This document shows positions 1-7,054 of a DNA stretch of 7,054 nucleotides, one piece after another; the first letter of the stretch is position 1; every line of letters starts with the position of its first letter. The DNA comes from DASZMJ01 sp035551935 (lineage in GTDB: Bacteria; Planctomycetota; Planctomycetia; Isosphaerales; Isosphaeraceae): the NCBI GenBank assembly GCA_035551935.1, contig DASZMJ010000388.1:1-7054 (forward strand), given 5' to 3'. The notes beneath the pieces were generated by a model. That model did not search any database, was not told the DNA's origin, and saw only the letters and a list, made by a program, of their open reading frames with translations. Position numbers and translations under genes: made by a program.

Positions 1-304
1 GGGTCCTCTCTCACTCACGTCACACGATCGACCGGATTGTCAAAGAACCACCGCACCGAACCGCATCGACGCGATCGGCCGGCATGACCGCCCCCTGGCG
101 AGGGCCCGTCATCCCGGCCACAACCTTCGGACGTCGGCCCAGCCCGCCCGGTTCGAAACCGGAGGGACGATTCGACCAAACGTCTTGGATTGTGCGTCTC
201 ACGAACCTCATGAGTCGTCACGACCAGGAGGTCCGCGGTGCCGCCTGTCAGTCTCGCTTCGTCACGCTTGTTCTCACTGGCGGCAAGGGAAATAATAACA
301 CGAC

Positions 305-338
305 GGGCCGGCCTGTCAAATGGCTGGCCCATTTTTTT
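305..338 (+). terminator. Rho-independent terminator of an upstream rightward transcript
   Basis: The left arm GGGCCGGCC (305-313) pairs with GGCTGGCCC (322-330) over nine base pairs, one being a G-U wobble, around the eight-base loop TGTCAAAT. One A and seven T (332-338) follow on the plus strand. This is the classical intrinsic terminator layout. It points rightward, so it should end a transcript that starts upstream, outside or at the left edge of the window, and insulate the transporter operon from it. Confidence 0.75.
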
Positions 339-387
339 CTCGAGTCGTCGCCGCTTCTCACGGAGTCGCCGAGACTTAAATCGTACT

Positions 388-404
388 CCGGGCCCGGTTT
401 TTTT
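388..404 (+). terminator. Possible second terminator or attenuator-like palindrome
   Basis: The perfect ten-base palindrome CCGGGCCCGG (388-397) is followed directly by seven T (398-404). It has no loop, so it is a weaker terminator than the one at 305-338. CCGGG (388-392) can also pair with CCCGG (405-409), and GCCCG (392-396) with CGGGC (411-415), so alternative hairpins compete. It could be a back-up terminator for the upstream transcript. If the operon promoter lies before it, it would instead be a leader structure. No regulatory role is demonstrated. Confidence 0.35.
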
Positions 405-523
405 CCCGGTCGGGCGGAATGACGGGGCAGGACCGGAGCCTTGACGGTGGTCCGACGCGCCTCTTACGATGGCGGCACCTCGATCCTCCGATCCTTCAAC
501 GACTTGTTCGGGAGATTCGCCCC

Positions 524-1603
524 ATGGTCGGTCGTCGCCTCGCGCGCGGAGTCTTCGTGCTGGCCTGGGCGTGCCTGGCGGGCTGCGGCGGGACGGCCGG
601 CGACGGCACGACTCGGGGCCCGGGGGCCGGGAATGAGGCGAAGGCGTCGAAGATCGTCAAGTTCGTCGGCTTCGACGCGAGCGAGGCGCTCGTTCGCGCG
701 ATGAAGGAGGGGAAGATCGAGGGCCTGGTGGTCCAGAACCCCTACCGGATGGGTCAGCTCGCGGTGCGGACCCTCGTCGACCATCTGGAGGGCCGGAAGG
801 TCGAGCCGCAGGTCAGCACGGGGGAGACGCTCGCGACGCCGGAAACCATGGACCAGCCCGAGATCAAGGCGCTCCTGAACCCGCCCAAGGAGGGGTCATC
901 GGGGCCGTCGACGGTCTCGGCGAGCAAGGCGAAGAAGTGGCGGATCATGGTCATCCCGAAGGGGACGACGCACGAGTTCTGGCAGTCGATCCACGCGGGG
1001 GCGGTCAAGGCGGCGACGGACCTGGGCAACGTCGAGCTGATCTGGCAGGGGCCGCAGAAGGAGAGCGAGCGCGACAAGCAGATCGAGCTGCTCCAGAACG
1101 CCGTGGCGTCGCGGGTCGACGGCGTCGCTCTGGCGCCGCTCGACGCCGAGGCGCTGGTGCGGCCGGTCGAGGAGGTCATCGAGCGCGGGATCGCCGTGGT
1201 CATCTTCGACTCGGCGCTCGGCGCGACGAAGCCGACGGCGAAGCCGATCAGCTACGTGGCGACCGACAATTACCACGGCGGCGTCCTGGCCGCGCGGCGG
1301 CTGGGCGAGGTGCTGAAAGGGGAAGGGAAGATCATCCTGCTGCGCTACGCGGTCAACTCGGAGAGCACCGAGAAGCGCGAGCAGGGGTTCATCGACACGA
1401 TGGCCAAGGAGTTCCCGAAGATCACCTACCTGTCGCAGGACCAGTACGCCGGCGCCACGGCCGACACGGCGCAGAAGAAGGCCGAGAGCCTGATCGCCCG
1501 CTATCGCGGCAAGGTCGACGGCATCTTCTGCTGCAACGAGTCGAGTGCCTTCGGCATGCTCCGGGCGCTCGACGCGGCGGGGATGGTCAAGGGCCGGCCA
1601 TGA
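524..1603 (+). CDS. Sugar ABC transporter substrate-binding lipoprotein, circularly permuted
   Basis: Periplasmic binding protein of the ribose/galactose type (type I fold, Peripla_BP_4-like), 359 residues, likely delivering a sugar or related ligand to the importer encoded next. The start at 524 is preferred over an in-frame ATG at 419 because it gives a clean lipoprotein signal: charged MVGRRLARG, a hydrophobic stretch, then lipobox LAGC with Cys21, and GGGAG at 510-514. The domain order is unusual. Residues 44-122 (KFVGFDAS, LVVQNPYRMG, tail ending ALLNPP) match the normal C-terminal part of the family. A linker (about 123-137) leads to residues 138-359, which match the normal N-terminal part (KKWRIMVIPKGTTHEFW, ATDNYHGG, VDGIFCCNES, LRALDAAG). 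The frame is intact and the stop overlaps the ATPase start (ATGA). Family assignment is firm; the ligand is unknown. Confidence 0.88.
   Translation: MVGRRLARGVFVLAWACLAGCGGTAGDGTTRGPGAGNEAKASKIVKFVGFDASEALVRAMKEGKIEGLVVQNPYRMGQLAVRTLVDHLEGRKVEPQVSTGETLATPETMDQPEIKALLNPPKEGSSGPSTVSASKAKKWRIMVIPKGTTHEFWQSIHAGAVKAATDLGNVELIWQGPQKESERDKQIELLQNAVASRVDGVALAPLDAEALVRPVEEVIERGIAVVIFDSALGATKPTAKPISYVATDNYHGGVLAARRLGEVLKGEGKIILLRYAVNSESTEKREQGFIDTMAKEFPKITYLSQDQYAGATADTAQKKAESLIARYRGKVDGIFCCNESSAFGMLRALDAAGMVKGRP
653..889 (+). other. Displaced C-terminal segment of the binding-protein fold
   Basis: This part encodes residues 44-122 of the binding protein. In ribose-binding-protein relatives the order is helix LRAL-x-x-AG, strand VGFD, then the Q-(N/L)-P crossover, a helix and a C-terminal tail. 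Here the VGFD strand through the tail (ETLATPETMDQPEIKALLNPP) comes first, right after the lipoprotein signal and a short linker. The segment occurs once in the gene. GTCAAG is found in the same codon phase at both rotated ends (656-661 and 1586-1591, both encoding Val-Lys). Confidence 0.8.
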
Positions 1604-3083
1604 GCGCGCCGCTGTTGAGCATGCGCGAGGTCAGCAAGTCCTTCGGCGCCAACAAGGCGCTCGACCGCGTCTCGCTCGACCTGCTCGGGGGCGAGGTCCA
1701 TGCCCTCGTCGGCGAGAACGGGGCGGGCAAGAGCACCTTGATGAAGGTGCTCAGTGGGGCGTACCGGCCCGACTCGGGCACGATGACCCTCGACGGCGTG
1801 TCGTACGCCCCACGAGGCCCGCGCCAGGCGCGCGACCGCGGCGTGGCGATGATCTACCAGGAATTGACGATCGCGCCGCACCTCTCGGTCGAGGCCAACG
1901 TGATGCTCGGCCGCGAGTTGACCACGGCCGGGTTCGTCCGGCATCGCGAACAGAGGCGGCGGACGGCCGAGGCCCTGGGCTTGCTCGACCACCCCGACAT
2001 CCGGCCCGAGGCGAAGGCCGGGGCCTTGAGCGTCGGGGCGCAGCAGCTCGTCGAGGTGGCGCGGGCCTTGGTCTCAGAGGCGCGGGTGGTCGTCTTCGAC
2101 GAGCCGACGAGCTCGCTCACCGAGCGCGACGCAACTCGGCTGTTCGAGGTCATCGGCCGCCTCCGCGAGCGCGGCCTGGCGATCGTGTATATCAGCCACT
2201 TCCTCGAGGAAGTGCGGCAGGTCGCGCAGCGTTACACCGTGCTCCGCGACGGCCGCTCGGTGGCGACGGCCCCGCTGGGGGACACGCCCCAGGCGACGAT
2301 CATCGCGCAGATGGTCGGCCGCGATCTCGACGAGATGTTCCCCAGGGTGCCGCACACGAAGGGCGAGCCGGTGCTCGACCTGAGTGGCCTGTCGGGGCGC
2401 CTCTTACCGAAGAAGGTGGACCTGACGCTCCATCGCGGCGAGGTCCTCGGCATCGCGGGGCTCGTCGGCGCGGGGAGGACGGAGTTACTGAGGGCAGTCT
2501 TCGGCCTCGACGCGGTGCGGTCGGGGACGGTGCGCGTCCACGGCCTGGCCGACGCCGGCGCGGGGCCGAGGGCTCGAATCCGGCAAGGCGTCGGCTTCCT
2601 GAGCGAGGACCGCAAGGGGGAGGGGCTGGCCCTCGGCCGCTCGATCGAGGATAACCTGACGTACCCGGCGCTCGGCCGTTACGCCCGGTTCGGCTGGCTC
2701 GACCTGCGAGGGCGACGGCACGAGGCGCGCCGCTGGATGGAGGCCCTCCGCGTGCGGGCCGTCGGACCGGGGCAGGCGGTCGGGGCACTCTCGGGGGGGA
2801 ATCAGCAGAAGGTGGCCCTGGCGCGGCTGCTCCACCAGGAGGCCGACGTCCTCCTGCTCGATGAGCCGACGCGCGGCATCGACGTCGGCTCGAAGGCGGA
2901 GGTCTACCGGCTCATCGGCGAGCTGGCGGCGCGGGGCAAGGCGGTCCTGATGGTCAGCTCGTACCTCCCCGAACTGCTGGGCGTCTGCGACCGCATCGCG
3001 GTGATGTCGCGCGGGTCGCTCAGCCCGGCGAAGCCGGTGGCGGAATGGAGCGAACATACGATCATGGAAGTCGCGACGGCGGG

Positions 3084-3087
<4 letters not shown>
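1600..3087 (+). CDS. Sugar ABC transporter ATP-binding protein, two fused nucleotide-binding domains (RbsA/MglA type)
   Basis: Cytoplasmic ATPase of 495 residues, the usual size for the RbsA/MglA/XylG family, powering sugar import through the permease encoded next. Domain 1 has Walker A GENGAGKST (38-46), Q-loop YQELT (86-90), signature LSVGAQQ (143-149), Walker B VVVFDEPT (163-170) and switch His200 in ISHF. Domain 2 has a degenerate Walker A GLVGAGRTE (287-295, Arg in place of Lys), SEDRKGEG (335-342), signature LSGGNQQ (397-403), Walker B VLLLDEPTRGID (417-428) and Ser in place of the switch His (VSSYLPE, 452-458). One strong and one degenerate site is normal for this family. The start at 1600 overlaps the preceding stop (ATGA), indicating translational coupling. 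An open frame extends upstream to 937, but that part lies inside the binding-protein gene and has no family similarity. Confidence 0.96.
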
Positions 3088-4228
<1,141 letters not shown>

Positions 4229-4229
<1 letters not shown>

Positions 4230-4969
4230 TGGCGGAGGATCGCTGGCACGTCCTGGACCGCACCCTCCCCGGCGTCGCCGCCAACCTCGCGCTCGACGAG
4301 CTCCTCCTCCAAGACGCCGAGGAAGGCGACGGCCGCCCGACGTTGCGACTCTGGGAGTTGCCCGACCACGCCGTCGTGCTCGGCGCCTCGGGACGCTGGC
4401 GCGACGAGATCCATTGGGAAGCCTGCCGCGCCGACGGCGTGCCGATCGCGCGGCGGTCGAGCGGCGGCGGGACGGTCGTCATCGGGCCGGGGGCCCTGAA
4501 TGTCGCGGTCGTCCTGCCCGACGACTTCGCGACGGGCCTCGGCGCGGTCGATGTCGCGCAACATTACGTCCTCGGGCGGATCGCCGACGCACTCCGCACG
4601 CTCGGCCCGCCGGTCGAGGTCCGGGGCTCGGGAGACCTGACGCTCGGCCTCCGCAAGGTCTCCGGCAGCGCCCAGCGGCGGCTGAAGCGGTCCTTCCTCG
4701 TCCACGCGACGATCCTCTACGATTTCGACCTCCCGCTCATCACCCGCTACCTCAAGAGCCCCGCCCGCCAACCCTCCTATCGCGCCGGCCGCCCGCACGA
4801 CGAGTTCGTCACGAACCTCGAGATGAGCGGCGAATCCCTCCTCAACGCCGTCCGCTCCGCCTGGCTGCCGCCGGGAGGCGAGGTCGGCGAACCGGCCGTC
4901 TCGATGTCGAGAATCGATGAGCTGGTCGCCTCCAAGTTCGGCGATCCTGCCTGGGTCGAACGTCTCTGA
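4229..4969 (+). CDS. Lipoate-protein ligase A family protein
   Basis: Cytoplasmic protein of 246 residues in the BPL/LplA/LipB fold, predicted to attach lipoate (or a related acyl group) to lysines of 2-oxoacid dehydrogenase or glycine-cleavage proteins. Visible motifs are the N-terminal ANLALDE (18-24), LWE and VVLGAS (41-54), the lipoyl-binding RRSSGGGTV (75-83), and RKVSGSAQR (142-150). Lys143 corresponds to the catalytic lysine of E. coli LplA (RKVSGSAYR), and VHATIL (158-163) takes the place of HHGTLL. No Cys lies just before the Lys motif, where octanoyltransferases of the LipM type carry their nucleophile, which favours a ligase. It lacks the C-terminal accessory domain of E. coli LplA. 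Its ATG shares a base with the permease stop (TGATG) and there is no good ribosome site, so it is probably translated by re-initiation. Confidence 0.88.
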
Positions 4970-4973
4970 ATCC

Positions 4974-5060
4974 CGAAGCAGGCACGCTCCGCGTGCCGTC
5001 CGCCGACACCGCACGGTCCGGATGGTGTCGGCGGACGGCACGCGGAGCGTGCCTGCTTCG
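4974..5060. repeat. Perfect 37-bp inverted repeat with 13-base loop (possible dispersed repeat)
   Basis: Bases 4974-5010 are the exact reverse complement of 5024-5060, around a 13-base centre (5011-5023). Each arm also contains its own seven-base-pair palindrome with a three-base loop, GGCACGCTCCGCGTGCC at 4981-4997 and its mirror at 5037-5053. The element could therefore form one long stem or a cruciform with two small hairpins. It starts five bases after the ligase stop and may end or protect the operon mRNA, though no T-run follows. The perfect match suggests a recent insertion of a REP/MITE-like element. Whether copies exist elsewhere cannot be seen here. Confidence 0.85.
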
Positions 5061-5096
5061 TACCGGCGCCAGTCCGAAATCGTTCGAACTTTTTCG

Positions 5097-5125
5097 TTGC
5101 GGCCGCGCGGCGGCGTCGCTAGCAT
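5097..5125 (+). promoter_or_regulatory. Weak sigma70-like promoter candidate for the cytochrome gene
   Basis: TTGCGG (5097-5102) and TAGCAT (5120-5125) are separated by 17 bases and lie about 55 bases before the ATG at 5180. Matches to the consensus boxes are only three and four of six. An alternative is an ECF-sigma-like GAAC (5086-5089) with CGTC (5114-5117), but its 24-base gap is too wide. The gene must be transcribed from somewhere after the inverted repeat, so a promoter in 5061-5160 is likely even if these exact boxes are wrong. Confidence 0.25.
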
Positions 5126-5179
5126 GGGCACGATCGAGGGATTCACGTCCGTTGAGAACACCGACGCGGAGGCATCGCC

Positions 5180-6922
5180 ATGAGGGCTGCGCGAGCGTGG
5201 CGGATCGGGCGGATGATGGCGGCGGCGGGGACCCTGGTCGTCCTCGGCGCGATGGCGGCGACGGCAACAGCCGGGACGCCGGAGGTCGACAAGGCGAGGG
5301 TCGCGCAAGGGCAGGAGCTCTTCGGGCGGGAGTGGCTGCCCAACGACCCGAGGAGCCACGGCGGCGACGGCCTCGGGCCGGTCTACAACGACAGCTCGTG
5401 CATCGCCTGCCACAACGCCGGCGCCCCCGGCGGCGGCGGGCCGACGAGCAAGAACGTCGACATCGTCAGCGCCTTCTCGAACCGCCAGCTCGTGCCGCCC
5501 CCGCCGCCGAGCGGCCCCGGCCCGATCGCGCGGGCCTTCCGCTTCCTCGCCGGCATGGACGACGAGCCCGCGCCCACCGCCCCGCCGGCCGCACCGGCCG
5601 CCCCGCGCGCCGGCAAGCCGAACCTCGACGAGCTCGTGAAGGTCCACGCCGGCTTCCGTACCGCCCGGAGCGTCGTCCTGCACCGCTTCGGCACCGACGC
5701 GGGCTATGACGCCTGGCGCGACAAGATGATCGGCACCGACCAGTTCTTCAACCCGGTCTTCTCGAACCTGGGCGGCGACGCGCGAGCGGCGAACGAGATG
5801 CTCCTGCTGCGGAGCCGGATCGACATGCGCGGCTTCCAGCCGCAGGCCCAGTTCGGCGAGTTCACCCTCGTCCGCTCGCAGCGCAACCCCACCGCCCTGT
5901 TTGGCGCCGGCCTGCTCGACGCGATCCCCGAGTCGGCCCTGATCGCCGCGTCGAAGGAGACCGACAAGCGATTCCCCGAGATCCAGGGGCGCATCAGCCG
6001 CCAGAAGGACGGCCGGTTCGGCCGGTTCGGCTGGAAGGCGCAGACGCCGAGCCTCAAGGACTTCGTCCTCACGGCCTGCGCCGTCGAGCTCGGCCTCGAG
6101 GTCCCCGACCACCCGCAGGCCGGCGTGCCGTTGTCGCCGAAGTACAAGTCCGGCGGTCTCGACCTGACCGGCCCCGAGTGCGGCGCCCTCGAATCCTACG
6201 TCCGCGCCCTGCCCGCCCCCGTTCGCCGCGCCGCCACGAGCCCCGCCGAGGCCGCGGCGATCGCCGCCGGCGCCAAGACCTTCGAGACCATCGGCTGCGC
6301 CTCCTGCCACCGGCCCAAGCTCGGCCCCGTCGCGGGCCTGTATTCGGACCTCCTCCTGCACGACATGGGCCCCGAGCTCGGCGACACCGGCGCCTACGGC
6401 GTCTTCGTCCCCGACTCCTCCGAGGGCGAGAACACCGACGAGATCCCGACCCTCGACGGCCCCGGTGAGTTCGCCATCCAGGCCGAGGCGTTGCCCGTGC
6501 CGGCCACTGCACCGGCCGAGGTCGCCACGCCCGCCGCAGTCCCCGCGCCGGCACCGACCCCCGCGCCGGCAACGGCCCCGACCGCCCCCGCCGCCGTCGT
6601 CGCGGTGGCCGCCCCGACCGCTCCGTTCGGCGTCCAGGCCGTGGTCCCGGGCATGCCCGGCCGGGTCGAGAAGCCTCCCAAGTTCGGCGCCGCCCGGCAG
6701 GAATGGCGCACGCCGCCGCTCTGGGGCGTCCGCGACTCCGGCCCGTACCTCCACGACGGCCGCGCCGAGACGCTCGACCAGGCCATCGCCTTCCACGGCG
6801 GCCAGGGCGAGCCCACTGCCCGCCGCTATTTCCAGCTTGCCCCCAAGGAACGCCTGAACCTCCAGGCTTTCCTGAAATCCCTCGTCGCCCCGACCGATCA
6901 GCTCGCCCGCGCGGGCGACTGA
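5180..6922 (+). CDS. Exported di-heme cytochrome c oxidoreductase, DUF1111/DHOR (cytochrome c peroxidase-like)
   Basis: Periplasmic protein of 580 residues with a signal peptide (Arg-rich start, hydrophobic core, cleavage likely after Ala31 in ATA-G). Two c-type heme sites are visible: CIACH (74-78) and CASCH (373-377). Motifs of the di-heme oxidoreductase family PF06537 occur in order: LFGAGLLDAIP (240-250), GRFGWKAQTPSL (281-292), LLLHDMGPEL (391-400), EWRTPPLWGV (508-517), LHDGRAETLDQAIAFHGG (524-541), and the final LNLQAFLKSL. The family is annotated as putative peroxidase or thiol oxidoreductase; the true substrate is unknown. Two low-complexity inserts stand out, a Pro-rich one at 105-147 and a Pro/Ala/Thr/Val one at about 438-482. 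GGAGG at 5168-5172, seven bases before the ATG, supports the start. Non-heme Cys300 and Cys334 could form a disulfide. It appears to be transcribed separately from the transporter operon. Confidence 0.92.
   Translation: MRAARAWRIGRMMAAAGTLVVLGAMAATATAGTPEVDKARVAQGQELFGREWLPNDPRSHGGDGLGPVYNDSSCIACHNAGAPGGGGPTSKNVDIVSAFSNRQLVPPPPPSGPGPIARAFRFLAGMDDEPAPTAPPAAPAAPRAGKPNLDELVKVHAGFRTARSVVLHRFGTDAGYDAWRDKMIGTDQFFNPVFSNLGGDARAANEMLLLRSRIDMRGFQPQAQFGEFTLVRSQRNPTALFGAGLLDAIPESALIAASKETDKRFPEIQGRISRQKDGRFGRFGWKAQTPSLKDFVLTACAVELGLEVPDHPQAGVPLSPKYKSGGLDLTGPECGALESYVRALPAPVRRAATSPAEAAAIAAGAKTFETIGCASCHRPKLGPVAGLYSDLLLHDMGPELGDTGAYGVFVPDSSEGENTDEIPTLDGPGEFAIQAEALPVPATAPAEVATPAAVPAPAPTPAPATAPTAPAAVVAVAAPTAPFGVQAVVPGMPGRVEKPPKFGAARQEWRTPPLWGVRDSGPYLHDGRAETLDQAIAFHGGQGEPTARRYFQLAPKERLNLQAFLKSLVAPTDQLARAGD
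6491..6625 (+). repeat. Low-complexity Pro/Ala/Thr-coding insert inside the cytochrome gene
   Basis: This stretch encodes about 45 residues that are almost entirely Ala, Pro, Thr and Val, with units such as PAPTPAPA. It sits between the second heme region and the EWRTPPLWG motif, within the oxidoreductase domain rather than at a domain boundary. It is imperfect at the DNA level, built from CCGGC and GCGCC-type words. It probably forms an extended surface loop. Confidence 0.7.
6903..6918. repeat. 16-bp perfect palindrome at the end of the cytochrome gene
   Basis: TCGCCCGCGCGGGCGA reads the same on both strands and overlaps the last codons before the TGA at 6920-6922. It has no loop and no T-run, so it is not a convincing terminator. 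In DNA this GC-rich it may be chance. It is listed because no other terminator is visible between this gene and the next. Confidence 0.4.
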
Positions 6923-6992
6923 TTCACAAGCCCGCTGATGCTGTCCGGTTCGTAGGAGGAGGAGGCGACCCAACCACCCCCTCCGACCCCGC

Positions 6993-7054
6993 ATGACCGT
7001 GATCCGCATCCAACTGACCGGCGCCGAGGCCGAGAGCCTCGAACGGGCCTTCCG
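6993..7054 (+). CDS. Start of a truncated gene, possibly an IS630-like transposase or HTH protein
   Basis: The window cuts this gene after 20 codons. The visible peptide begins MTVIRIQLTGAEAESL and continues ERAF. The 'LT-x-x-E-x-x-x-L-E-x-A-F' pattern resembles the N-terminus of helix-turn-helix proteins and IS630-type transposases common in planctomycetes, where the HTH follows a few dozen residues later. That is recall of a pattern, not proof. A purine repeat (AGG)4 at 6954-6965 looks like a ribosome site but lies 27 bases before the ATG. No in-frame start codon occurs between it and the ATG, and the frame is closed by TGA at 6936. Confidence 0.45.
   Translation, partial: MTVIRIQLTGAEAESLERAF

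Larger units (their letters stand above)
1..523. other. Non-coding leader region upstream of the sugar transporter operon
   Basis: I see no convincing gene here. Short open frames exist on both strands, but their codon use is unlike the genes downstream and one runs straight through a terminator hairpin. The region holds a rho-independent terminator (305-338), a palindrome plus T-run (388-404), and a small dyad CCGGTT-CGA-AACCGG at 148-162 that could be an operator or chance. The promoter of the downstream operon should lie in this stretch, probably after 338. A weak candidate is TTCTCA (355-360) with TAAATC (377-382) at 16-base spacing, too poor to call separately. Confidence 0.6.

Noticed and set aside
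143..178. tRNA T-arm-like sequence GGTTCGAAACC
   Set aside because: No matching acceptor stem, D-arm or anticodon arm can be built on either strand. It is better described as a small dyad.
15..332. Minus-strand frame of 105 codons in the leader
   Set aside because: Its first codons lie in the terminator, no ribosome site is evident, and the product has no recognisable features.
238..444. Small plus-strand frame with a good AGGAGG six bases before GTG
   Set aside because: It reads through the terminator hairpin and both T-runs, has codon use unlike the neighbours (ATA, AAT, TTA, TTT) and shows no family resemblance.
937..1599. Upstream extension of the ATPase frame
   Set aside because: It lies inside the binding-protein gene in another frame and reads as Arg/Gly/Ala-rich shadow sequence. 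Family similarity begins at the ATG at 1600, which makes the ATGA overlap.
524..1603. Binding protein as a C-terminally truncated pseudogene
   Set aside because: The C-terminal part that seems missing is present in full at the N-terminus after the signal peptide, and the frame and coupling are intact.

Overview
The window is GC-rich bacterial DNA with dense, tightly coupled genes. Base composition, codon use and protein style (a lipoprotein sugar-binding protein with a KGTTHEFW-type motif, and a two-CxxCH DUF1111 oxidoreductase with Pro/Ala-rich inserts) suggest a planctomycete, most likely of the Isosphaeraceae type. That assignment is inference from family resemblance; no marker gene is present.

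Layout: positions 1-523 hold no convincing gene. They contain a good rho-independent terminator for a rightward transcript entering from outside the window (305-338) and a second palindrome followed by seven T (388-404). From 524 to 4969 lies one co-directional operon of four genes joined by stop/start overlaps (ATGA, ATGA, TGATG): a lipoprotein sugar-binding protein, a double-domain RbsA/MglA-type ATPase, an RbsC-type permease and an LplA-family lipoate-protein ligase. Five bases after the ligase stop is a perfect 37-bp inverted repeat with a 13-base loop, whose arms each contain a smaller palindrome. A separate gene (5180-6922) encodes an exported di-heme cytochrome c peroxidase-like protein (DUF1111/DHOR). 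At the right edge the first 20 codons of another gene are visible, perhaps a transposase.

How the genes work together: the first three make a complete carbohydrate ABC importer (binder, ATPase, permease). The substrate cannot be read from the sequence. The ligase is translationally coupled to it but has no obvious functional link.

The standout observation is that the binding protein appears circularly permuted. The segment that normally ends this family (strand with VGFDAS, then QNPYRMG, then the LATPE...LLNPP tail) sits directly behind the lipoprotein signal peptide. A short Ser/Gly linker follows, then the normal N-terminal part, and the protein stops exactly where the moved segment would ordinarily begin. 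All parts of the fold are present once, in rotated order, in an intact reading frame that remains coupled to the ATPase gene.
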